A model generated the notes under the pieces. The model did no database searches. It had not been told where the DNA came from and saw only the letters and a program-made list of their open reading frames with translations. Positions 36,276-44,562 of a stretch of DNA of 64,000 nucleotides are shown here, piece by piece (positions within the stretch are counted from its first letter, which is position 1; every line of letters starts with the position of its first letter). The position numbers and the translations under genes were made by a program. The stretch comes from Blastomonas fulva (lineage in GTDB: Bacteria; Pseudomonadota; Alphaproteobacteria; Sphingomonadales; Sphingomonadaceae): contig NZ_CP020083.1 in NCBI RefSeq assembly GCF_003431825.1, forward strand, positions 124,001 through 188,000, read 5' to 3'.

Positions 36276-37319
36276 ATGCTGCTGCGGATAACAACGATGC
36301 TGACGTGCACGCTCGCTTGGCTGGTTTTTGCGCCTGCGAATGCCACCACCAGCCAGTACAACCGTGTCCTGCTGGTGATCAGCGGGCATGGACAGGAAGA
36401 GGGCAAGGTGCGCCCCGGCTTCGAAATGGACGAACTCACCCAGGCCTATGCCGTGTTCGTGGACAATGGCCTGCAGGTCGATATCGCAAGTCCCGCAGGC
36501 GGGGCTGTCGTCGCAGACAAGTTCAATCGCGACAAACCCTACAACCGGCGTTTCCTGGCCGACTCGATGGCCGCAGCCAAGCTGACCGCCACCCGGTCAA
36601 TCGCAAGCCTGGACAAACAGGACTATGCGGCGGTCTTCATCATCGGCGGCAAGGGCGCAATGTTCGACCTTCCAGTCGACGTTCAGCTCAAGGCGCTGCT
36701 TGCAAGGACCTATCAGGCGGGCGGCGTCGTTGGCGCCGTCTGCCATGGCCCTGCAGTGCTGATGAACGTCTTGCTGCAAGGAGGGACGTCGCTGCTCGAA
36801 GGGCGGTCGGTCACCGGATTTTCGAACGAGGAGGAAGCGCTGTTCGGCAAGGGCTGGGCGCCGGCCTTCCCCGTGCTACTGGAAAACGGATTGCGCGGCT
36901 CGGGCGCAAAATTCAGCGATGCCCCGATGATGCTGAGCCATGTCGTCACGGATGGCCGGCTGGTGACGGGGCAGAACCCCTATTCCACTGCAGCGGCGGC
37001 AGAAGCAGTGATCAGGGCCATGGGTCGGACGCCTGCGCCGCGCCAGCCATGGGCCGACGAACGGAGCATATTGCTGCTTGGGCAGATGCTGAATGGCGAC
37101 GCGGTGAAAGCGCGCGCGGCGTTCAACGCGGACCCGACGCTCTATGATGTTCCGCTGATCGCGATGTGGGGGTTCTTCCGCGCGCAATCGGCGGGATCGG
37201 ACCGCGGCGTGCTGACCAATGCGGTCGACGTCATGGAACTGGCGCTGCCCCATTTCAGCAGGCCCGAACTCGTCTCTGCCATCGCAGAGGCGCGCAACAC
37301 GCTTGCCACGATGCCATGA
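36276..37319 (+). CDS. Secreted DJ-1/PfpI (GATase1-like) protein
   Basis: 347 aa. Signal peptide (ends NATTS), then the DJ-1 fold: NRVLLVISGHG, an acidic residue in the VRPGFEMDEL turn, and nucleophile Cys156 in GAVCHGPA with an FSNEEE motif afterwards, as in class I glutamine-amidotransferase-like chaperone/glyoxalase members. The C-terminal 90 residues (after about 255) are an added helical tail of unknown role. GAAAGGG precedes the ATG. A YbbA/YbbP-like ABC pair starts 89 bases downstream. Confidence 0.85.
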   Translation: MLLRITTMLTCTLAWLVFAPANATTSQYNRVLLVISGHGQEEGKVRPGFEMDELTQAYAVFVDNGLQVDIASPAGGAVVADKFNRDKPYNRRFLADSMAAAKLTATRSIASLDKQDYAAVFIIGGKGAMFDLPVDVQLKALLARTYQAGGVVGAVCHGPAVLMNVLLQGGTSLLEGRSVTGFSNEEEALFGKGWAPAFPVLLENGLRGSGAKFSDAPMMLSHVVTDGRLVTGQNPYSTAAAAEAVIRAMGRTPAPRQPWADERSILLLGQMLNGDAVKARAAFNADPTLYDVPLIAMWGFFRAQSAGSDRGVLTNAVDVMELALPHFSRPELVSAIAEARNTLATMP

Positions 37320-37408
37320 CGCGGTGGCGGCCGAGCCGTCACCCACCCCGTCGCACCCTGGCCCGACGCGCCCCGGGGTGAAGGCCGGATCAACTGCAGG
37401 AAAGCAAT

Positions 37409-38077
37409 ATGCCCGACACGCCCGACACCATAGAGCTGAACGCCATCAGCCATCATTTTGATACGGCAAGCGAACGGATCGAGCTGTTCAAGGGGCTTTC
37501 CTGCACGATCCATGCGGACCAAACCCTGGCCATCGTGGGGCCCTCGGGCGCGGGCAAGTCCAGCCTTTTGGCGATTGCCGCGGGGTTGGAAAAGCCCGCG
37601 GGAGGCACCGTGCGCTTCATCATCCATGGCGCGGATGTCGACGCGCAAACGATGCGGGCCAATTCCGGCTTCATCTTCCAGCAGTTCCATCTGATGCCCG
37701 AGCTCGACGCGATCGGCAATCTGGCGTTGCCGCTCAGGCTGAAGGGAAATCGCGACGCGTCCGATATCGCGGCACTCTGGCTCGAGAAAGTGGGGCTGAA
37801 AGATCGGGCCCGGCACCGCCCCCACCAATTGAGCGGCGGCGAGCAGCAGCGCATTGCCGTGGCACGCGCCTTTATTACAGCTCCAAGATTTGTCTTCGCG
37901 GACGAGCCGACCGGCAATCTGGATATCCACACATCCCAGGCCGTGGCCGAGCTGATGTGCGATTGCGCGCAGGCGACAGGGTGCGGTCTGGTGATCGTGA
38001 CCCACAGCAGGCAATTGGCACAGCGTGCCGGCGCGAGCCTGATTCTGGCGGCCGGACGGCTGGAGGAAGCCGCATGA
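37409..38077 (+). CDS. ABC transporter ATP-binding protein (YbbA/LolD-like)
   Basis: 222 aa. Walker A GPSGAGKS, Q-loop FIFQQFHLMPEL, signature LSGGEQQRIAVARAF, Walker B FVFADEPTGNLD, switch VTHS (His then Ser). This is the MacB/LolD/YbbA class. Its stop overlaps the permease ATG by 4 bases. GCAGGAAAGC lies just before the ATG. Confidence 0.93.
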   Translation: MPDTPDTIELNAISHHFDTASERIELFKGLSCTIHADQTLAIVGPSGAGKSSLLAIAAGLEKPAGGTVRFIIHGADVDAQTMRANSGFIFQQFHLMPELDAIGNLALPLRLKGNRDASDIAALWLEKVGLKDRARHRPHQLSGGEQQRIAVARAFITAPRFVFADEPTGNLDIHTSQAVAELMCDCAQATGCGLVIVTHSRQLAQRAGASLILAAGRLEEAA

Positions 38078-40551
38078 ACGCGCTTTGGCTCGCGCTGGAA
38101 AATGGCTGGCGAGATCTGCAACAGCAGCACGGGCGGATAGCCCTGGCAACGCAAACCGCATTGCTCTTCTTCCTCATGACGCTGTCGCTCACGAGCGCGT
38201 CGATCCAGAGCTATCTGGCCGACAATCTCGATCAGATGCTGGGTTCGGACCTGGTGGTTGAAAGCCATTCGGCGCTGACACGCGATAATGAGCGCGCCCT
38301 CGGACGCCTGGCGCCCAGGCTTTCGGTGACCAAGATCAGCGACATAACCTTGACGCATCAGGACAGATGGGCCCGCGTCCAGCTGAAACGGGTGGATGAT
38401 GCCTATCCGTTGCAGGGCAAGCTTCAGATCGGCGACACACCGGTCGCGCGCCAGCGTGCGGTCAGCCGGGGCCCGGGGGTCGGGGAAATCTGGCTCGAAT
38501 CCAGGCTGGCGACGAAATTGGGGATGCAGCCTGGCGACACTCTCGTCATCGGCGGCACCCGGCTGCGGCTCGGCGCCATCCTGTTTCACGAACCCGACCG
38601 CATCATGGAAGGCCATGGCACCACGCAGCGGGCGATGGTGCACAGCCAGAGCCTCGACGCAGCATCGCTCGCCAGCAGCAAAGGCCGCACCCGCTATCTC
38701 GTCACCGCGGATGAAGAGCAGCAACGGGCGATCGAAGAATGGGTGCGCACGGCGCTGCCCGGTGCAACCGTGATCAGGAAAATCGGCGGTCAGCATCCGC
38801 TAGCAGGCTTCTGGCAGCGCACCGAGAATTTCCTTGGCCTTGCCGCCGTCATCCTGGTGTTCATGGGCGCCGTGGCGCTTGACATGACCACCCGCCGCTG
38901 GCTCGCCAGCATGCGCTATCGGCTGGCGCTTTATGCGAGCTTCGGGGTCACCACTCGGACCGGTATTGCGATGGCGCTGGGGCAATGGTTGGCGGGATTC
39001 ATCCTCGCCGTGCTGCTGGGCACCCTGCTGGCGACGCTGGCGTACGTGCTGATCGTCGGACAGCTGCAGGAGCAGTTTCCAGGCCTTGACGCGGCGTGGC
39101 ACTGGCTGCCCGCCCTGAAGACGATCGGTCTTGTCTTCGTGCTGCTGCTGGCGCTGCAGGTACCCAGCTTCCTCCAGCTGCGCCGCGCCTCGCTGCTTTC
39201 GCTGATCCGCAACCCCGCCGAAAACAGCTTTGTGTGGCACCGGCTGTTCTGGAGCATAGCATCGGTCACGCTGCTGGCCGCCGTCTATTCGGACAACTGG
39301 CTGCTGACCGGTATGACGCTTGCCGCGATCGCAGCGGCGCTTGTCCTGATGGTGGCGCTGACCTGGGCCGTCATCCGGCTGGGTGATCTGTGGGGGCGCC
39401 GCCGCGCAGGCCTGCTCCCCTTTGCCTTTTTCATCACGCGCCAGCGCCTGTTCGCCAAATCCGCCCAAGTGCTGGGCTTGGGCCTATCGGGACTGCTGCT
39501 GCTGTTCACGCTGATGCTGATGCGCGACCTGGGCACGACGATGGAGCAATATGGTCGCAGCCATGATGGCAATCTGATGATTTCCGAAGCCGGTGCGGAC
39601 CAGATTGCGGGAATTCGCCAATGGACGACGCAGACCGGCAGCAGCGTTCGCGCACTGCGCCCTTTCGTGTCGGCCCAGCTTGTCGCCGTGAACGGCGCAA
39701 GCCTTGCCGAGCTTGGCGACAAGCCCAGCGACACGCTCGCCACGCTGAAGGATCCGATCCGGCTGAGCTGGGCGGGAGCCATGCCGCAGAACAACCGTCT
39801 CGCCGGCGGCAGGTGGTGGTCGGCGGACACGTCGAACTGGCGGCAGATTTCTGCGGAACCTGAAGTGATGACAGACATGGGGCTGGGCTATGGCGACACG
39901 CTCACCTACCAGATCAACGGCAAGCTCTATGCGTTTACGCTGGTGGCTAGCCATGCCTACCAGCCGGGGCATGGATCGATCACCTTCTGGTTCCAGGTTC
40001 CGCTGGCCGCCAGGGCGCAGATCGAGGCCCCGACGCTCTATATGGGCAGCATGGAGCTGCCGGAACAGGCTTGGGATGCGCTGGCCGGACTGTGGCAGCA
40101 ATATCCCAGTCTTGCGCTGGTCCCGCTTCGCGAGCTGACCGAACGGTTCGACCGGACGCTCGGGATCGTCACCAGTCTGACCAGCGGCTATGCGGCCATG
40201 GTGCTCCTGCTGGCGCTGTTCGTGCTCGCAGCATCGGTCAGCGGTTTCAGCGCAGACGACCGCCAGAAGAACGGCCTGCTGATGAGCATGGGGGTCAGCA
40301 AGGCCGACTGCCTGAAGCTGAGTTTCTACGATTGGAGCGTCACGGCCCTGATTGCCGCGATGGGCGCCATCGCGGGGACCTGGAGCGCAGGGTTGCTGAT
40401 CTATCGCAGCCAGTTCAACCTCACCTACAGCCCGAACCTGGTCTGGGTGGCTGGCATGGTGGTTGCGATGGTGGCAAGCGTATGCCTGGTGGGTTTCATC
40501 GCCTGCCGCCAGAGCCTCAACGTTTCCGTGCGCGAACTTATGACATCCTAG
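38074..40551 (+). CDS. FtsX-like ABC permease (YbbP-like)
   Basis: 825 aa. N-terminal helix followed by a large periplasmic region (MacB_PCD-like, residues about 50-260), four helices, an inner linker, a second periplasmic domain, and four C-terminal helices ending in the FtsX pattern (FSADDRQKNGLLMSMGVSKAD). The duplicated layout is that of YbbP-type permeases. Together with the ATPase it likely extracts or moves envelope lipid or protein cargo; the exact substrate is unknown. Confidence 0.9.
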   Translation: MNALWLALENGWRDLQQQHGRIALATQTALLFFLMTLSLTSASIQSYLADNLDQMLGSDLVVESHSALTRDNERALGRLAPRLSVTKISDITLTHQDRWARVQLKRVDDAYPLQGKLQIGDTPVARQRAVSRGPGVGEIWLESRLATKLGMQPGDTLVIGGTRLRLGAILFHEPDRIMEGHGTTQRAMVHSQSLDAASLASSKGRTRYLVTADEEQQRAIEEWVRTALPGATVIRKIGGQHPLAGFWQRTENFLGLAAVILVFMGAVALDMTTRRWLASMRYRLALYASFGVTTRTGIAMALGQWLAGFILAVLLGTLLATLAYVLIVGQLQEQFPGLDAAWHWLPALKTIGLVFVLLLALQVPSFLQLRRASLLSLIRNPAENSFVWHRLFWSIASVTLLAAVYSDNWLLTGMTLAAIAAALVLMVALTWAVIRLGDLWGRRRAGLLPFAFFITRQRLFAKSAQVLGLGLSGLLLLFTLMLMRDLGTTMEQYGRSHDGNLMISEAGADQIAGIRQWTTQTGSSVRALRPFVSAQLVAVNGASLAELGDKPSDTLATLKDPIRLSWAGAMPQNNRLAGGRWWSADTSNWRQISAEPEVMTDMGLGYGDTLTYQINGKLYAFTLVASHAYQPGHGSITFWFQVPLAARAQIEAPTLYMGSMELPEQAWDALAGLWQQYPSLALVPLRELTERFDRTLGIVTSLTSGYAAMVLLLALFVLAASVSGFSADDRQKNGLLMSMGVSKADCLKLSFYDWSVTALIAAMGAIAGTWSAGLLIYRSQFNLTYSPNLVWVAGMVVAMVASVCLVGFIACRQSLNVSVRELMTS

Positions 40552-40820
40552 ACGACAAACCTCCAAGTGGGGCTACCAGCGCGGCAGGTGAGCACATTGG
40601 CTGGGTGTGCGCTTTTGTCCGCGCTCGGGGATGCTCCCGCGCATGCCCTCTCGTTCAACAAGATGACGTGCGGAAATTCTGCGCAGCAACGCTGACCGGC
40701 ATGCTGACATAGTTTGACAGCCCATTCCAATTAACCGAATCCGGGCCCTCATATTCAAATAGTCATGAATGTTTGAAGATAGCGAGATTTCAGCATTGTG
40801 ATCCCGTTTTGAAACAGGGA

Positions 40821-40880
40821 TTTACCGATAGATTTTTGCTATTGATCTCATCTGCAACTTTCTATTTTTTTATCGGTAAA
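40821..40880. repeat. Long-loop perfect inverted repeat
   Basis: TTTACCGATA (40821-40830) and TATCGGTAAA (40871-40880) are perfect complements separated by 40 AT-rich bases including a TTTTTT run. It could be a two-site operator or a remnant of mobile-element ends; no gene lies between the arms. Confidence 0.5.
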
Positions 40881-41241
40881 GTGGCAGATATTACACGGCT
40901 CATCCGGATCCTGCAGGTCGAGTTCCCACCTCGTCATGCGAACATCTCGGTCGCGGATTCGCGCTGGGATAGGATACTGGGTGATGCTTGCATCGGATCG
41001 GGTCGCAGCCGGAATCCATGGGGCATCACCCACGTTTTTTGTTCAGCCGCCTCTTCGATGTCGTCCAAATAGTTTGGGTAGACCGATGTGTATTGCGGCC
41101 AAGCCACTATTTGTTCTTCGAAGGCTTCATCGTGACCGGCGGCATTTCAAATTCAAAACCTAAAGAATGGCAAAGTTTGAAACATTGAGCACAGCAAGCC
41201 ACATCCGCGTGCCCGTCATGGAGCTCCAATCCTCTAAATCA

Positions 41242-41260
41242 CCTGTCAGTTCCTGACAGG
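41242..41260 (+). promoter_or_regulatory. Palindrome overlapping the glycosyltransferase ribosome site
   Basis: CCTGTCAG-TTC-CTGACAGG is a perfect 8-bp hairpin. Its right arm supplies the AGG of the AGGA that lies 10 bases before the ATG at 41271. In RNA it could mask the ribosome site; in DNA it could be a repressor operator. Either reading is inferred. Confidence 0.5.
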
Positions 41261-41270
41261 ACGCGGATCG

Positions 41271-42545
41271 ATGCCTCATCGCATCTTGCTTGTTGCAGGG
41301 TTTTTCCCGCCATACTCCCCGCTGGGTGCAGTGCGGGCGCCGATGCTGGTGCGCTGGTGGCGCGATCAGGGCCATGATGTGCGCGTGATTGCGCTGGAGA
41401 ACCCGGCGATCGCCGGCCAACTGGATCACTGCCTTGCACCAGAGGCGGTCAGGTACATCCCCTTCGGCCAGGCAGCCCCGCCCCTCGTACAGACGGTGGG
41501 CAGCGTCAAGAAGCTGCTGGTCAAACGCGAGAGCCGCTCCAATCGCTATCTGGCAAGCCTCCAGACGCTCTATCGCCAGATCGTCCATTTTCCCGACCGG
41601 TATCACAGCTGGATCAAGCCGGCGGTGGCGCAGGCCGTCGCGATGGCGGAAGAATGGCAGCCGGACCTCATCTACTCCACCGCACCACCGCATTCCGGCC
41701 ATGTCGTGGCCTGCCAGATCGCGCGGCGATTGAACCGGCCGTGGCTTGCCGAACTGCGCGACCTCTGGGCGGGCAACCCCTATAACGATGGCCACCCGCT
41801 GTTCGATCCGATCCAGCGGCGCCACGCCTGGGGCACCCTTGCCCAGGCGGCGGGCCATGTCGCGCTCACTCGCGGTGCAGCCAGTCGCGTCAGCCGCGCG
41901 CTCCGTCGGCCGGTGACGCTGAGCTATAACGGCTTTGGCGCGGATGATTTCGCTACCCTCGACACCGTGTCCGCGCATGATCCTGACCGGCTGATCATCG
42001 TCCATGCCGGAATCATCTATGCCGGTCAGCGCGAGCCGACCGTGCTGCTGGCGGCCCTGGCCAAGCTCGATGCCTCGGTGCGCGCACGCATCCGGGTCGT
42101 TTTCTTCCACGACGAGGAATCGGCGGTGGTATCGGGCGCCGCGCATTTCGGCGTCGCGGACTGCATCGAGCTGCGTCAGCCTGTCCCGCGCCGCGACATC
42201 CTGAAGCTTGAGCGCGAGGCCGATGTCTTGCTGCTCTGCCGCTGGAACGACCCGGCCGAGGACTCGATCATTCCGGGCAAGGTCTTCGAGTACATTGGCG
42301 CCCGGCGCCCGATCCTGACAATCGGGTCGGATACCGGCGAAGCAGCGGATATCGTGCGCGCAGGACCCTTTGGCGTGGTGATGACCCATCCGGACGATAT
42401 CGCTCGCCAACTGGTCGAATGGCTGGCGCAAAAGGACGCCCATGGCGGCCGACTGCCCGATCTGCCCGAAGGTCCGACCCATACCTATCTTCGCGAAACC
42501 CAGTTTCAACAAGTGGATGCAGCCATTGCCGAAATCCTCCGTTAG
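41271..42545 (+). CDS. Glycosyltransferase (GT4-like)
   Basis: 424 aa. N-terminal Rossmann half with LLVAGFFPPYSPLGAVRAPML, typical of GT4 family enzymes, PDLIYSTAPPHSGHVVAC, and a C-terminal half with the nucleotide-sugar site SIIPGKVFEYIGARRPIL. Cytosolic. The sugar and acceptor cannot be told from sequence. It opens a four-gene plus-strand/minus-strand group concerned with sugar modification. Confidence 0.85.
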   Translation: MPHRILLVAGFFPPYSPLGAVRAPMLVRWWRDQGHDVRVIALENPAIAGQLDHCLAPEAVRYIPFGQAAPPLVQTVGSVKKLLVKRESRSNRYLASLQTLYRQIVHFPDRYHSWIKPAVAQAVAMAEEWQPDLIYSTAPPHSGHVVACQIARRLNRPWLAELRDLWAGNPYNDGHPLFDPIQRRHAWGTLAQAAGHVALTRGAASRVSRALRRPVTLSYNGFGADDFATLDTVSAHDPDRLIIVHAGIIYAGQREPTVLLAALAKLDASVRARIRVVFFHDEESAVVSGAAHFGVADCIELRQPVPRRDILKLEREADVLLLCRWNDPAEDSIIPGKVFEYIGARRPILTIGSDTGEAADIVRAGPFGVVMTHPDDIARQLVEWLAQKDAHGGRLPDLPEGPTHTYLRETQFQQVDAAIAEILR

Positions 42546-42568
42546 CCCGGCCTTGAGGCCCGTACTCC

Positions 42569-43792
42569 ATGGGTAGGGGCATGCTTTCCGCCTTGAAAAC
42601 TGTTGCCCGCGACGTGCTTGATTGTCGGCTCTGGGTTTCCGGACACGGCGCCTATCTGCTCCACCAGGTCAGCGGTCGTGGCTCGATCGACGAGGCTGGC
42701 GCGCACGATGACGCGGCGATGCGCGCTGCCGCCCGCTGGCTCGCTGCCGCACAGGACAGCCAGAACGATGGCGGCTTTTCAGGGCGTTACAAGCTCGCGC
42801 GCGGGTGGTCATCCAGCTACCCGGAAACCACCGGCTATATCATTCCCACCCTGCTGAAGCTTGCTGACCTATGGGACGAGCCGGAATGGCACGACCGTGC
42901 GGCGCGGGCGATCGACTTTCTGCTGGGCCTGCAACTGCCCGATGGTGCCTTTCCCGGGGGAGAGGTGCTGGAAAACCGCACTAGCCCATCGCCGTTCAAC
43001 AGCGCCCAGATCCTGCATGGGTTGACCCATTGGGCGCGCAGCACGGGCGACACCCGCGCTCAGACCGCTGCTGCCCGCTGCGCGGCGTGGCTGATGTCGG
43101 TGCAGGACGAAGACGGCGCCTTTCGCCGCCATTTCTATCTGGATGTCGCTGCAACCTATGCGGCTCATCTGAGCTGCTGGCTGGCTGAATATGGCGAAGC
43201 CTTTGGCGACAGCGCGGCACTGGCCAGCGCGGAACGGCATCTCGACTGGGTTCTTGCGCAACAGGACAGGGCAACCGGCTGGTTCGACCTGGCCGGATTT
43301 ACCGACGACCAGCATAGTGGCCGAACCGCCTATACCCACACCATCGCCTATACGGTGGCCGGTGTCCTGACGAGCAGCCTGATCCTGAAACGCGAGGACG
43401 GGATTGCCGCGGCGCGCCAGGCTTCCGAAGGGATCATGCGGCGGCTCGAACTGTCCCGCTGGCTCCCCGGGGTGCTCGACTGGCGCTGGCGCGAGGTGGA
43501 ACACCCGCAATGCCTGACCGGCAATGCCCAGATGGCGCTGATCTGGTTTGCCCTGACGCGGCATGAAGGCGACTGGCGCTTTGCAAATGCGGGCTTCAAG
43601 GCGCTCGACCTGGTCAAGCACGCGCAGCTGCGCGACAATGTGAACCCGGGACTGGCCGGAGGGATCGGCGGATCGGACCCGGTATGGGGCAGCTACATTC
43701 CCAAGGCGCTGCCCAATTGGGCCGCGAAATACTTCATCGACGCCCTGATCGAAAAGCGCGCGCTGCTGCAGGCGGCCGGCACGCCGCCATGA
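42569..43792 (+). CDS. Alpha/alpha-toroid protein (prenyltransferase/squalene-cyclase-like fold)
   Basis: 407 aa, no signal peptide. Repeated helical units with aromatic residues and QxxxGxF/W-type motifs: AAQDSQNDGGFSGRY, GLQLPDGAFPGG, VQDEDGAFRRHFY, AQQDRATGWFD. These are the QW-like repeats of alpha/alpha toroids, found in prenyltransferases, terpene cyclases and some polysaccharide epimerases or lyases. Catalytic Asp-rich motifs are not obvious, so the activity is left open. An ATG at 42581 is a second possible start. Overlaps the formyltransferase gene by 4 bases. Confidence 0.75.
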   Translation: MGRGMLSALKTVARDVLDCRLWVSGHGAYLLHQVSGRGSIDEAGAHDDAAMRAAARWLAAAQDSQNDGGFSGRYKLARGWSSSYPETTGYIIPTLLKLADLWDEPEWHDRAARAIDFLLGLQLPDGAFPGGEVLENRTSPSPFNSAQILHGLTHWARSTGDTRAQTAAARCAAWLMSVQDEDGAFRRHFYLDVAATYAAHLSCWLAEYGEAFGDSAALASAERHLDWVLAQQDRATGWFDLAGFTDDQHSGRTAYTHTIAYTVAGVLTSSLILKREDGIAAARQASEGIMRRLELSRWLPGVLDWRWREVEHPQCLTGNAQMALIWFALTRHEGDWRFANAGFKALDLVKHAQLRDNVNPGLAGGIGGSDPVWGSYIPKALPNWAAKYFIDALIEKRALLQAAGTPP

Positions 43793-44562
43793 AGATCGCG
43801 CTGCTCACGCATCGGCATTCCTTCAAATGTGCAGTGATCGGCTCCGCGCTGGCGGCGCGCGGCGTGCAACCCGATGTGATCGTCTGCGAGCAACCACCTC
43901 TCGCGCCCGCCGGAGCACGGCTGCGCCAGCTGATCCTGGAGCGCGGACCGCGGGGCCTGACGGACAAGCTGCTCTCGAAGTTCGGCACTCGACGCGAGGA
44001 CGGGACAACAGAGCCGGGCCATTCCGGCCAAAGGCTGGATGCGGCCAGCTATGCCGCGCAGCACGCCATCCCGCTTGTCGACCTGCCCGACCTTGCATCT
44101 TCGGCATCGCTCGATCGGCTTCGGGCAGAAGCAATCGACCTGATGATCCATTCAGGCGCCGGCATATTGCGCGCGCCGCTGCTCGCTCTGCCGCGGCTTG
44201 GCGTGCTCAATGCGCATATGGGGGTGCTGCCACGCTATCGCGGGATGAATGTCGCCGAATGGGCAGCGTGGGAAAACGGCCCGCTGGGCGCCACGCTGCA
44301 CTGGATCGATCCCGGCATCGATACCGGACGGATCATCTCAACCGTCCCTGTCGCCCGGCAAGGCCTGCGCGATGTCGCCACGCTGCGCCACGCAGTGGAT
44401 CAGGCCCAGACCGCAGCGCTCGCGGATCTGGTGGCACGGATGGTGGCGAGCGGTGAGCCGCCTGCGGCGACACCCCAGCGGCGCGAGGATGGGCGGCAGT
44501 ATTTCACCATGCATCCGCTGATTGTCGAGGTGCTCGAACAGCGCCTGACTCAATCGGCATAG
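43789..44562 (+). CDS. Formyltransferase family protein
   Basis: 257 aa. Formyl_trans_N fold; GVLNAHMGVLPRYRGMNVAEWA carries the NxHxxxLPxYRG motif, and GATLHWIDPGIDTGRII holds the conserved Asp region. This is the catalytic signature of formyltetrahydrofolate-dependent enzymes that formylate amino sugars or tRNA. Short length and glycan neighbours favour amino-sugar N-formylation. Its end overlaps the convergent amidotransferase gene by 13 bases. Confidence 0.85.
   Translation: MKIALLTHRHSFKCAVIGSALAARGVQPDVIVCEQPPLAPAGARLRQLILERGPRGLTDKLLSKFGTRREDGTTEPGHSGQRLDAASYAAQHAIPLVDLPDLASSASLDRLRAEAIDLMIHSGAGILRAPLLALPRLGVLNAHMGVLPRYRGMNVAEWAAWENGPLGATLHWIDPGIDTGRIISTVPVARQGLRDVATLRHAVDQAQTAALADLVARMVASGEPPAATPQRREDGRQYFTMHPLIVEVLEQRLTQSA

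Larger units (their letters stand above)
40552..41270. other. Gene-free stretch of about 720 bases before the glycan cluster
   Basis: AT content rises sharply from about 40,720 to 41,170. Only short open frames without ribosome sites are present. It contains a 10-bp perfect inverted repeat around a 40-base AT-rich loop and, just before the glycosyltransferase gene, a palindrome. It is probably promoter and leader for the glycan genes, possibly with decayed DNA. Confidence 0.5.

Noticed and set aside
40773..41163. Overlapping frames of 75-99 aa in the gap before the glycan cluster
   Set aside because: No ribosome sites, no motifs, and the frames cross the inverted-repeat region with shifting composition.
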